Shown piece after piece: positions 11,165 to 22,381 of a stretch of 64,000 bases of DNA. The position numbers were made by a program, and so were the translations under genes. How positions within the stretch are numbered: the first letter of the stretch is position 1; each line of letters begins with the position of its first letter. The notes under the pieces are model-generated. The model had not been told where the DNA came from. It ran no database searches and saw only the letters and a program-made list of their open reading frames with translations. The DNA comes from Hericium rajendrae (Eukaryota; Basidiomycota; Agaricomycetes; Russulales; Hericiaceae): the NCBI GenBank assembly GCA_033439255.1, contig CM065879.1, positions 4,222,501 through 4,286,500 on the forward strand. Reading direction: 5' to 3'.

Positions 11165-12110
11165 CAGTCACACGCGGGCTGCTGACGTGGCGCGAAGGGC
11201 GCGGACACGGCGCGGATGGCGCGAAGGGCACGGACACGGTGCGGATGGCGCGGACACAGCGCGGACACAGCGCAGAGCGCGTGGATGTAGCGCGGATGGC
11301 GTGGAGGCAGCGCGGAGGATGGTGAGCCCGTGCGGAGGGCGTGGAGATGATGCGGAGGGCGCGGAGGTTGCGCTGAAGGTGCGTAGGCTGCGCGGAAGGC
11401 GGGGACGCGACGTGGAGGGCGTGGAGGTGACGCGGAGGGCGTGGAGTCGACGCGGAGGGCGTGGAGTCAACGCGGGGGGCGTTGAGGCTGCGCGGAGGGC
11501 GTTGAGGCTGCGCGGAGGGCGTTGAGGCTGCGCGGAGGGCGTTGAAGCTGCGCGGAGGGCGTTGAGACGACGCGGAGGAGGTGGAGACGACGAGGAGGAA
11601 GTGGAGACGACGCGGAGGAGGTGGAGATGACGCAGAGGGCGCGGAAGCTGCGTGGAAGGCGGGGAGGCGATGCGGAAGGCATGGAGGCGACGTCGAGGGC
11701 GCCGAGGCTGCGCGAAGGCTGCAGACGCAGCGCAGAGGGCGGGGAGGCTGCATGGACGGCATGAAGGCGGCGTGGAGGGTGCAGACACGGCGCGCAGGGC
11801 GTCGACGTGGCACTCGCGCGGCACTCGGAAGGTGTCGACGCCACGCGGAGGACCACAGGCGCGTGCAGCCGGGGCCACACACGAGCTCGTACGCATGCAG
11901 TCGGCGCGTACGTTGTCAGGGCGGCGTGGAGGGCGTGGCGGCGTGAGGGCAGGCGCAGGCTGCACCGGGGGCGTCGGAGCCACACGCAGACAACGTCGCG
12001 TGTTGTAACGCGACAGCGCTGCGAGGGATGCGGCGAGGGTGTGAGAACGGCCGCGAGGACGTGAGGAAGGCGGAGAATGGGAGGGAGAGGGCGATGGCGG
12101 CCGAAGGCAT
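11165..12110. repeat. GC-rich minisatellite core, copy 2
   Basis: The core is dominated by a tandem array whose clearest stretch (about 11460-11560) is exact copies of a 20-bp unit, GTTGAGGCTGCGCGGAGGGC. Degenerate copies extend to about 11800. The plus strand is strongly purine/G-biased (GGAGGGCG), giving G-quadruplex potential. Because 20 is not a multiple of 3, all frames stay open and give repetitive pseudo-proteins. Confidence 0.75.
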
Positions 12111-12117
12111 GAAAGAA

Positions 12118-12152
12118 CGAGAGTATCGCTCGTTATCCGAGCGATACTCTCG
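12118..12152. repeat. Perfect 15-bp hairpin, copy 2
   Basis: Arms CGAGAGTATCGCTCG and its exact complement flank a 5-base loop. The core is the same as in the 9003-9037 hairpin, conserved although the adjacent cores are unrelated. Confidence 0.9.
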
Positions 12153-12585
12153 GAATTAGTACGATAAACGCAAATACTGTGGTTTTTTTTACTTACCTTG
12201 AGCCCCTCCTAAGCCTCCAACTAATCCTGCCGATCTTCGGGGTGACGAAAAGCGAGAAGAGCGACGAGGAGGGCGGGATACAAGGGGAGCTGAGTGAGGA
12301 TAAAGAGAAGTCGAACGACGCGCCGTGCTTGAGCTACCGAAAGTGCGAGCTTAAACGTTTCGAACTTTACTCTTCGAATAAAATCGTTATAATTCAGAGA
12401 AAAAGACGGCATGTATATTTTATTAAAAGGATTCTATTGTATGAGCTACATATCTAACTAATCTACTGTACGCTACTAAACGGCAGACACAAGTTAACGA
12501 AATCTATCACTTAGCCTCTGGCGCCGCGCCCGGCAGCGCCCGGCAGCCACGTTTGTGGCTCCGACCGGGCACGTCCGGGCTCAGC

Positions 12586-12684
12586 TATATAAGGCTCGCG
12601 CGACGCGCGTTCTCTTTCTCTCTTCAACCACCACCTTCTCCCTTCGCTCCGAGTCTGTCTTTCTTCGCTCGGTGCTCGGTAAGT
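12586..12684 (+). promoter_or_regulatory. Rightward TATA box and 5' splice donor in copy 2
   Basis: TATATAA (12586-12592) is followed by GGCTCGCGCGACGCGCG, a pyrimidine-rich CTCTTTCTCTCTTC strip and a strong donor GCTCG|GTAAGTC at 12679. This mirrors the copy 1 arrangement and points at the transposase gene, whose ATG lies about 860 bp beyond the donor. The intervening AT-rich arm would be intron. Expression is not shown by the sequence. Confidence 0.45.
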
Positions 12685-13544
12685 CTTTGTCTTTTATGTT
12701 TGTTAGTCTATACTTATCTTATATCTTTAGATTACACTTTTTGTATAGTCTTGGTAAGCTTTAGTATGTCTTGATGTCTTGTTGACTTCCTTGATTTATA
12801 GGTTATGTTTTCGCTTTTTTTCTGTTTTGTTATAGTCTTTGTAAGTGTCATTACTCATTCATCAAATATATTTTTCAATTAACTTAAAAACTTTTTAGTA
12901 TCTCTAATATATAACTTGTAGTTAATTATCAAATGTTGTAGTAGACTTAGATTGATTTAATATAATCTAATTTGATCAATTCTTTTGTTATTATCTTTCA
13001 ATGTGATCTTTTTAATATGAATAAAGTAAGTATAAATTTGCTTTATAGCTGAATTATGATTCTGATAGTTCTGATAGATTTTATTGCTTTGATAGATGTG
13101 TTAAGTCTACATATTGAGTATAGTATAAATAGATAACATAGCTCTGATAGATTTAATAGTTAGGTATCCTATAATAGCTTCATAGTTAGCTATGATAGCT
13201 ATAATAGCAGATCATAGCACCCTCTTTAGCTCTATAGCATCTCATAGCACTTCATAGCTCTCCCTTTGGGCTATGAGAGCTATGTAGTAAAGGGAGGTGC
13301 TATGGGCCTATGACTTCTATATAAGATATGTAGACCTATGTAGGACCTGCATATTTTTCTGATGTGTGAATTTGTGAAAGCCTCAATTTCGGATGGATGC
13401 GAGCGCGCTCGGTACCCAGGCTAGATGGACACTGGAATGCTGTAAGGCCGTAAATACTGAGACGTGTCGACGCGGCGGGACGTGCTCCTCTCTGCACTCC
13501 TTTCTGCACTTCTACTTGCTCCCTGCCACTACCGCACTCGCACG

Positions 13545-16500
13545 ATGTCGACATTCGAGCCGCATGTCGTTCGCACCGCAATTCGCAGGTCGCCTTCCCC
13601 GGGCGAGCGCTGCAAGTTCGACACTGACTGGGACAATTCAGTGAGTATCGGGCACACGTTAGTGGGTTCAGACAGCTGCTGACACTCACCACTAGGTCAA
13701 GACTCGCCTCAAAGCCTGGAAGAAAAGCAGCAAGCACTCTGACGAGGCGTGCTCGGACACTCAGTTCGACTGGGCGGTGAACGTCGTGGCATATGTCACG
13801 TACCTCTACAATGCCACAAAGCCGCCGCCGCCGCCGCCGGATGCACCTGAGGACGCCGAACCGCCCAAGCCGTTTGCGCTGAGGGCGGGTATTCCCCTCC
13901 TCGGCCCGCTCTTCGTCCCTCCAAGTTATATTCACCTGGAGAAGAGGTCAAACGTGCCGATGATCGAACCAGCGACTGCTTACCTCAAGCCGCTGCATAT
14001 CGTCCATCCATTTTACTACCCCAAGCTTGCCCTGTGTCCTCGGTGTGGTGGCGACAATGTCTGGTGGGACGGGTGGACCTCTACGGGCCCGCGTGAGGTG
14101 TACGGCGTTCGACGCGCAGAGCTGGCGCTCGGATACCAGCTCAGGTGCAAGGACTGCCAGGACCTGAAGGAGAAACAGGTCACGAAGGAAGAAAAGAAGA
14201 AGATCACCTACTCTTGTGTTACAACTAACTCTTTGTTTTGGGAGAGGTGGGAATACTGGCAAATCCCCCGTGAGTATTCGAGTCGCTGAATCATCCAAAG
14301 TCGAACGCACCTGATGCTGACCATTTTCTGATGGAAGGCGGCGCCCCGCTCTTCTTCCACAAGTGTGCGATCACACGCGATCTGCTCGACCTTATTCTCG
14401 AAGTGCGCCTTTCTAGTACGTCCATGGGCCTAGCAGAGAACATCAAACGTCAGTACTCTCTGGGTTCAGTTGCTTACCGGGCTGATGTGCTAACTCCCAC
14501 CGCAGAGCTGCACCTCCTCGAGTACCATCAGACCGTGCTCGATTTCCTCGAGCGATGGAACCGTCGCGACGTCAACACGTGGGCGCCATGTCCGCTCAAG
14601 GAATTCTGCAGCCCGTTCGACTCCGACGGCTTCAACAACCGCTCGATTTCGAGCGGGATGATCACCGACATCATCCTTGAGAACAGCCGCCGTACCCATC
14701 AAGAAGAGTCTGGGGATTATCTCCGGACACTGACAGGTGCGTTACACGCACATTCTGATGAATATCTGATGCTTACCAATGGCCCGAAAACTCAGCCAAG
14801 ACGGTGTCAATCGACGCGACGTTCAAGGCCTCAAAGAAGGCAACTATAGCGAGCAGCGACCAGACACGAACGAACCCGTCGGAGGGGGGTTGATTACCAG
14901 CATCAACGAGGTTACCGAGGTCATGAAATGGGTAAGTCGAGTGTTGTGATGCCACGCCTCGGTGCGCAGCGTCGCTGATGGCCATGTGCACCGTGCAGGA
15001 ACTATGTCAAACACAGTCAAATGCAAGGATCTCCGAGTTCCTCAGAGGACTCAGGGACCGGCATGAAACACTCGAAGTGCCGTTGCCAGAGCAGTTCGTC
15101 GCCGACAACTGCTGCCACATCGTTCGGGCAATCCTCGATGTCTTTCCCGAAGCGGCCGTTGGGCTCGATGTTTTTCATTGCATCATGAGGTGAATCTCTT
15201 TTATTTCCATGTCTATATTTTTCACTCACTTTATCTGTCGCTGCAGGTACCAAGCCGCAATCGTCAACGGTTCAAAAAATCCGCACAGATTGGCAGTAGC
15301 ACAAGACCTGCGTGATGCCATCCTCATCAAGGGTGCCAGCAAGGAAGAGCCAGCAAAGTACTGGGCCAAAGAAGAGCAGGAGGTCAAGCTCGAGGCCGCG
15401 TTTGTGAAGTGGACTCGACGTGGAGGTGTATGGTTGGCAGCAGCATCAAAGGTGGGCTAATTACTGTCTGTCACTTTCTACTGGCACTTACAATCTTCCT
15501 ATCTCGCAAGGTTCATGCTGATCAGATGAAGCATGTTCGGAAAGGCTGCTTGACGCATCGGCGCGACGACATTGCAGCTGATGGAAGCCGCATCGAAGGC
15601 ACCCATAAGGGGTGGAATTCCATCATGAGGTCACACGCGAGCGGCCTCGAGACGTTCGTCGCCCTTGGCCACGACTTTGTCTTGCGCCGCAACGTGCGCG
15701 TCGCATCCGCGCTCAAGGACGAGCCCCGCCCCTTCGTGACCCAGTCCGCCTACGGCTCCCACAACGTACGGCTCGCAAACCACAACGCGAAGGTGTGGAA
15801 TACCTCCATCGAGACCAACAACTCCCGCGGCTACAAGACTCAAGCCATGCCGCGGCCAGAATTGCCCATCGTCAACAGTGGCGAGATTTTTGGACTCGTG
15901 CGCTCGGCCGACGCGGAGACATACGGAGGCCTCATTCAGCTCAAGGAGGAGGAGGACGACGAGGACGACGAGGACAAGCTCCTCCGGATCATGGATGAGA
16001 GCGAGGTCACACGCGAGCAGGTGAGCGAACAGACAGGTGTTGACTTGTCGATGTTCGTCTCTCCAGACGCCACGACAACGCGCCAATGCCGCGCTGCTGT
16101 CCCTCCTCATGCGGAGCCATCCTCCTCTGTGTCACCCCTCCCGGTATCCAGCAGGTCCGCGGCTTGCAGCGCCGCATCCGACACGGTGGTGGCACCCGGG
16201 CCAGCCACGATGACTGTGATGGCCGCGACCGCCGTGACAGCCGCGACGGCGACGACAACGCCCAATCGCCCAGTCGCGCAACCTGATGCCACGGCGGATA
16301 TCCCTGTGGACCCCATCCTTCTCGCAGAAGATGCGTGCATTCGCGCAAGCATGCAAGATCACGAGAAGGAGGTTTTCGAGGTAGAGCACCATGGTGATGT
16401 TGTGGTAAGTCTTTTGCTTTTAGTCTTCTTTAGTCTTTTTTCGAGCTCACTGGCACATGCTTGCTGTCAACCATAGGATCTGACTCTCGACGAGGACAGT

Positions 16501-18099
16501 GCCGAGCTCGAAGATGGCATCATCACTCTTCCCTCGGATTCCTCGTCTCGCAAACGCAAGACGACAGACGCGGAAAGGCCAGGCAATGCCATCAAGAAGC
16601 TGAAAAAGTCGCCACAGGTGAGTAACAATCAGTTTGTCAAACCGGGTACATCTACTAATCTTTATTTCACAGAATGCTCACTTGTTTGTGCCGGGCACGC
16701 GCCTCGTCTCCCAGGTGAAACGTGCGCCGTTGTTCAAGACACGATGCCCTCCCGCTGCACGCTCGACTCAGCCGCCGCCGAACGCAGGGGCGCCGCGCTC
16801 GTCAGCCGCACCTCCCGTTCCGCATGTGTCCGCAGTCCCTGCTATGCCGTCGTCCGCTGCGCCCGCCGCGGCCCCTGCAGCCACGTCGTCCAGCGTTTCC
16901 ACCTCCGCGCCCTCGATCACGCCGGCCACATCTACCACTGTGCCCCCGACCATGCCGGCCACTTCCAGTGGCCCCACTCCTCAATCTGCGCACGCGCCTG
17001 CTCAGTCCGCCATCGCTATCGCCTCAGACACGTCTACGGTTCGCGCGCAGACTGCTGCACTCACGGCGCGCGTCCCGATGCCACTGGTCCCGAAGGGCCT
17101 ATCGCGGTCCGAGCGCATGTGGTCATTTTACACCAGCATGGATGCAAGCGCCATGGAGATCGGGCGTGGCCCGGAGTTCTTCATCTTCATGGATCTCCGG
17201 GCCGAGCACAAGTGGGCAAGCTACTCGATGATGGCAAGCCGGTGGGTCGTCGCAACTGCGCAGTTCAACCAGCGCATGGTGGGGCACTGTTCGAGGGACG
17301 ATATACCGGTTCCGGTCGACAAGCACCCACGCGCGCTCGTGCGCCAGCTCACGAAGATCGAGAAGATTATTGTCCAGCGCATTCACACTGAGAACTTCGA
17401 ATGTGAGTTCTCTATCCTGATCTGTTGCTTTGCTTGACAGCACTGACCGACACGCTTGTGCAGCTGCCAAGGGCAACGAGGCGTTCTGGAGGCGGCACTG
17501 TTTCGCAGTGCCCGGATTCTCCTCCACTGAGGAGGGCGGCAAGAAGGTGAGTCTGTGCCCCCGTCATTGCTCCCGAATTCTCGCCGCATGCCATGGCTCG
17601 TGCTTACATTCTGTCCCAGCGTCAGCCACAGACGTGCAAGCGCTGCGGCGTCGTCAAGTACGGGGGTGGCGTGCGCGGCGCCGGCAACCATCGGCGCAGT
17701 TGCTGTTCGGACGGCGCGCCCTCGCGCACCGACGGCAAGGTCCTCGACAAGCCGCCGCCTTGGCCGCAGCCAGAGGGCATCTTCGTGGATGCGAAGGAGT
17801 TCCACGTCATGGAGTTCCTCGCGGCCGTGAAGACCTTCTATGAGGCTGTCGTCCTGCGGCAGGAGCCCATCTCCACGCTCGAGTACGAGTCTTTCGGCGC
17901 CTTCATCAAGCGGCGCATGTTCGTTGTTGAGGGGATGGTGCTCTTCCCACTCTACACAAACCTCAAGACGGTTCCGACGCGCGCAAACCTGCCGTCGGAC
18001 TTCATTGTGGAATACCAGGGCAAAGACTGCCTCTGGGTCAAGATGCTCTCGGACGAGGATGCGGTCGGGCCCAACGGCCTGATGCTGCACTCTGCATAG
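13545..18099 (+). CDS. DDE-type transposase with DUF6729-like zinc domain
   Basis: Twelve exons are supported by splice sites and continuous protein: 13545-13640, 13696-14269, 14338-14448, 14506-14736, 14796-14931, 14999-15189, 15247-15451, 15511-16404, 16477-16617, 16673-17402, 17464-17546 and 17620-18099; about 1,290 residues. Order: Pro-rich N terminus; a zinc-binding-like block (CPRCGG...LRCKDC) resembling DUF6729; an RNase H-like core with candidate acidic residues in SIDATFK, VADNCCHI/GLDVFH and SRIEGTHKGWNSIMRS; an acidic/Ser-rich linker; and a C-terminal part with CKRCGVV...HRRSCC. In exon 5 the frame changes at a run of six G (about 14885), between NPSEGG and GLITSINE; this is either a real frameshift or a homopolymer error. 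I saw no TIRs around the gene. The family resembles cut-and-paste transposases of Agaricomycetes, but I cannot name the superfamily. Confidence 0.7.
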
Positions 18100-18902
18100 G
18101 AGAGCATCCCGCAGTATTCATCACCGCCGGACGATGTGCGCGCACACCACTCGCTTTCCGCCCGCGCGCCCGCCTCGTCGCCATTTTCACGTTTCTATGA
18201 TTTTTTCCTCATCATTTCTTTCCTTTCTTGCTATTCAGGATTCGATCACATGCTTCTTGCAATGCGCACGACCCGCTGCCTCCACGCCGGGGCCATTTCC
18301 GCTGCCAGCGAGTCCGCGCGCGACCCCCGTCCGCCGTCCCGCCCCGCCGTCGGGCGCGTTCGCACCCAAAATCGTACCCCGCCCTTTTTTCTGTCACCGT
18401 CGCTGCTCGTAATTTCGCACACGTGTACCTTACATACGTCTTTAATGAATCTATGCCGCCTGTTGTCCGTCCGTGTCCCCGCGCGCCCGCGCGCCGCCGT
18501 CGACGACGCCGATGACGCCCCTTTCGACTTGGCCAGAAATCCGCGTCCGGCCCGCGCGCTCGCGGAAGTCACGTGACGCATGACGACGAAAAGCTGACAA
18601 ATCGAGCGGCAGCGTTTTCTGCTGCGGAGGAGGGAACGGTGCAAACGGTCGAGCACGGTCGCAACGGTCCCACTCGATCGCACCGTTCCGTTTTTGGACG
18701 TCCCTTGCTACGACGAGGTTGCCACTACCGCGTTCCTTATTCAAGGTCGTCGAATGTCTTCAGTCGCTTCCTGCAGCTTCAGAGTCCTTCCTAACGGCAC
18801 TGGATTCGGCATCCCCTTGAGTTAAAAGAGTGTTCAGGATAAGCCAAACTATACGCTAATATACAGTGGTATCATAGTGTGGGATAGAATGGAGCCAGGT
18901 GT
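18100..18902. other. Intergenic; 10-bp inverted repeat
   Basis: Between the convergent ends of the transposase and P450 genes. The only structure I see is GGAACGGTGC (18633-18642) facing GCACCGTTCC (18680-18689), which could form a stem with a 37-base loop, followed by a T-run (GTTTTTGG). It could take part in termination or be chance. There is no supported gene. Confidence 0.4.
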
Positions 18903-21059
18903 CTACAATGCAAGCGGCGCGGACGATTTAATCACTGCCTCCGCCGCCTTTGATCTCGGCTTAACCTGGCACTGGAATGCAACGGGATACCTATATCGAC
19001 CAGGTGCATCAGTCCCATGACTTTGAAAGGAAGAGGACAAAAGCACTTACGAAACAATGCCGGACGTGTACTCATCCCGCGGCTCGATCTCCTTCCCGTT
19101 CTCATCGCGCGCCTTCGTGATCTCGAACGTGGCGAGCATGGACGCGATGGCGATCCAGACGGATGCGCGCGCCATGAAGCGGCCGGGACAATGCGGCGCC
19201 CGAAGCCGAAAGCGGCCTCAGGGTATTTCACAGAGGGGTCGAGGAAGTGTTCGGGCTTGAAGCTGTTGGCGTCGGGGAAGACGGATTCGTCGTGGAGCAT
19301 AGCCCTGTTTATACGAAAAGCTCGAATCTACGCAGACGGAGATGAGAAGGCCGGAGGAACGGACCATGCGTTGCCAAATACAATAGAACCCGCGGGGAGG
19401 AACATGCCCTCGTAAACGTCATCCTCAGTGAGACGGTGAGGGATAGCTGTGAGCTGGTGAGCCATGTTTACGAAGGAGATATGCCAGTTGAGTTACCCAA
19501 GGGCACAACTTGTCGCCACCTCAGGACCTCCTTGACCAAGGCGCCGACGTATGGTAAGGAATCCTGGTCACTGAAGTCTGGCAGGCGATCGTTTCCAATG
19601 ATGGCGTCGATCTCAGCCTGCGCCTTCCGTTGTGCCTCTGGGTAGAGACACATGGCCAGGAAGAACGTGCCGAGAGCAGAGACAGTCTGTAGAGAAGTTA
19701 CTAAGCATAATATCTTTACAAAGATTAACTAGCTATGCTTACCGTATCGGCGCCGGCTGCGAGTTGTGATGATGATAAGTAAATGACGGGCTCAAAGCAG
19801 CTGGGTTATGCACTTACCGAGGTACATGTTTGCAGATACGAGTTTGGCCATGTATTCATCCTCGCCTGGGCGAAGGTGGCTAATCGCCACAGAGACAACA
19901 GATTCAGTAGGACTGCCCTCCGCCTGGATGGCACATCAGTCTGACCACCTAGAAATCATCTCGCTCTAGATTAGACGCACCAACAACTCCTTCGCACGAC
20001 GATAAGGGTCCTCAACCATCCCGATGTTGTATGGGATCCACTTCTGAGCTTCCTTCTTGAAGCCGACACCAGGGAACCATGAAGGGAAATGCAGGACTAT
20101 TTTGGGGTGAGCAAGTTTAGTCGACAAAATCTCAACAGGAAATCACGAACGGGCCGGAAGAAGATCGAAGATGCCGCCCTCTGTCGCTCCCAGGGCAATG
20201 GAGTGCAGAGTCTTCTCTGCGGTATTGACAAACGGGTCATCGTGCGGCTCGACATCGATGCCATAGGCGATGCCTAAAATAATCTCGCCCGCCATGCTAT
20301 TCATGTCACTTCAGCTTCGATCGTACCTGGGGCGACAAAGCTGGCAACATACGTTCTCAGATGGTCCATAAACTTGACCGGCTCTGCGAGCAGGTTTTCG
20401 AGCAGCCTATTGGTCGCGCGGATCTCGATGGGATGATAATTCAACGCCGCGGCGGGATGGAAATGCGTGTGGAAACCCTTGCGGACATTGCGCCAGTGTT
20501 GGCCATAGGGAATAAATCCGAGCACCCATTCAAGCTTGAGACTAAAATAGGAGGTCGTTCAGCTGAAATATCCCAATTCGCATTCGGCGCTCAGACTTAC
20601 ATAGACGTGAAAGCCCGCAATGTCGGCCTAAACAAGTCGCGTGATCAGGTCTGAGATGCATGGCCAGAATCCTGGAATCGAACCGACATACCTATCGGAG
20701 TAAATTGTCGACCTCTTATCGAAGAGCTCGTTCGCAGCCTTCGCAGAGTTCACGACGACGATGTGCGTTCCAAAAACGTCAGCGTGCAGAATGTCGGAAT
20801 CTTGCAAAGCATCAGCATAAGCGATGTGAAATACAGCACTGGCTCACGACATACTGTATTTCTTGCCCCACTCCTCATACACGAGCCACTCTCTGCCCTT
20901 CGGCATGTCGAGCAGGTTCCCGATGACGGGCAGGCGCTTCGGCCCTGGCGGGAGCGGCAGCCCGCCCTGCTTCTTCTTCGATGCCTGATAGAGGTAGACA
21001 GTGCCGAACAGACCCAGCACGAGGGCGACAGCCTGAGCATCGACAGAAACGCCAGTCAT
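18903..21059 (-). CDS. Cytochrome P450 monooxygenase, microsomal type
   Basis: The start at 21059 gives an N-terminal membrane anchor (AVALVLGLFGTVYLYQ) and the proline hinge LPLPPGPKRLPVIGN. Confident exons include 21059-20855 and 20800-20692. Recognisable blocks follow in order: EWVLGFIPYGQHWR (helix C), KWIPYNIGMVEDPYRR, the I-helix oxygen-binding AGADT (interrupted by an intron), LPYVGALVKEVLRW (ExxR of helix K), AIPHRLTEDDVYEGMFLPAGS, FKPEHFLDP and FGFGRRI...PGRF (haem loop), and a last exon ending AAEAVIKSSAPLAL. It resembles the basidiomycete CYP64/5150-like monooxygenases annotated as O-methylsterigmatocystin-oxidoreductase-like, which oxidise xenobiotics or secondary metabolites at the ER. 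About one base is missing beside the haem cysteine codon (near 19190), so Cys is present only in the neighbouring frame. The region between 20690 and 20545 could not be joined cleanly. Confidence 0.8.
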
Positions 21060-22381
21060 CGCTGCGAGCACACGGGGGAGATGCAGGCATCCGCCGCCCT
21101 GCGCCAGCCCCCTCATTTGAGGCGAAAACCCACCGCCGACACGTGCGCCATTGCGTACTCCTATCAGCGTGCAAATTTGTTGTTCCTGCCTGGATTGCCC
21201 GAGAGGGTAAGTATGGGAAGAAGGAGGGGAAGCGCATTCATATGCGACGTATGGGGATCACAGAAGCTTGCAGGGTCCAGTTCGGCGCATTTGGACGCGC
21301 CGGGGCGAGGTCCTGCTGCTAATCAGCCTCGCCTGACTGGTGGATTTCGTCAAGCTGGGGTCACAGTGTGCACCAGGGCGCCTGGACTCGGGAGCATATC
21401 GATGTGTCGATTGACCTGGCGCCCGTCGCTTATGGTTGCACAAGAGCAACGAACTTGCCGTTTGACTCTGAGGGCCACATGGGCCACCCCATTGCCAGGG
21501 AGACATCTCAGGGCAGTCATTCTGCTTAAGAGATGCGAAACGCGAAGATGTCAAATCCTCGAAAGTGAAAGAGGTCGATCGGGAGCAGTATTCTGTAAAT
21601 CGGCCCCCGGCCGGGGAGGCGATCCCGAACAAAAGAAGGTTCCAAGCTATCAGTGACATAAATCCTTGCCGTGTCATATGATGGAAAGAAGACCTTCGAA
21701 GCACCATCGTTGGACCTTTACGCGCACAGACGCGCACGCGGAGAAGAGAGGAAAAGATGCGAGAAATACGATGACACAAAGATGACCGTCCGGAGCAAGG
21801 ACACAACGCTGGACAAGGATCGGCGGTTGGCGTCGCGTAGACTTGGCAACGTCGGATAAGATAACACGGCGACTCCAATTATATCACTTACCGAAATTTA
21901 GCAGCCCTGAACTGAGATCACTGATCATCGATCAGGCCCGTTGCCAACTCGATGCACTCTCGAGCCTCGACGCGGAAGCAAAATCTTGTGGACGCTTGTA
22001 ATACCGCGTACACATTGACAACAGCTCCAATGGTGTGGTTTATCCTGTGAGAGCTACCAGGAGATACCTAATAACAGCGCGGAGCAGACGATGATATCGG
22101 TTCAAATGACGTAATCGGGCGAACTGCAAAAGCTTCGGGGAGAACTCCTAGCTAAGTACTCGAAATGAATGCCGTGGCACGAACAAATAACGTATGGGGA
22201 ATAATTATGCTGCAGGGGGTACTATGCCAGATGCCGAGAGAAAATACAAATGAACGGAATACAGGGCGCTTGGGCCAATAGGTCTCGGGCTAGGGTAAAG
22301 TGCTGGGTCAATGAGAAGTACAGAGTGCAGGGAGGTGGACTGGTGGATTGCATGCTTGGGAATACAAAGAACGGAAGTGCT
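21060..22381. other. Intergenic between P450 and membrane-protein gene
   Basis: 1.3 kb holding the P450 promoter and the 3' flank of the next minus-strand gene. Scattered open frames lack domain signatures and good splice structure. I see no repeat, TATA box or RNA gene that I would defend. Confidence 0.4.

Larger units (their letters stand above)
10737..13364 (-). mobile_element. 2.63-kb TIR element, copy 2 (inverted)
   Basis: The ends are CATCTGAAAAATTAG and ATTTTTCTGATG, again flanked by TG. Read from its right end it repeats the order of copy 1: an AT-rich CTATGAGAGC arm, a GC-rich TATA/donor strip, a hairpin, a GC-rich core and an AT-rich tail. The arms are diverged from copy 1 but clearly homologous (for example CTTATATAGAAGTCATAG near both outer ends and GCCAGAGGCT near both TATA strips). 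It has no coding capacity of its own. Confidence 0.6.

Noticed and set aside
11112-11985. Long repetitive minus-strand frames (APSTSP-type protein) in the copy 2 core
   Set aside because: They are produced by a 20-bp tandem repeat that keeps several frames open. No start context, splice signals or conservation pattern.
7782-13364. Reading the whole 5.6 kb as one transposon with 1.3-kb TIRs
   Set aside because: Additional CATCTGAAAA ends occur at 10529 and 10737, so two separate inverted elements explain the structure better. A single compound unit is not excluded.
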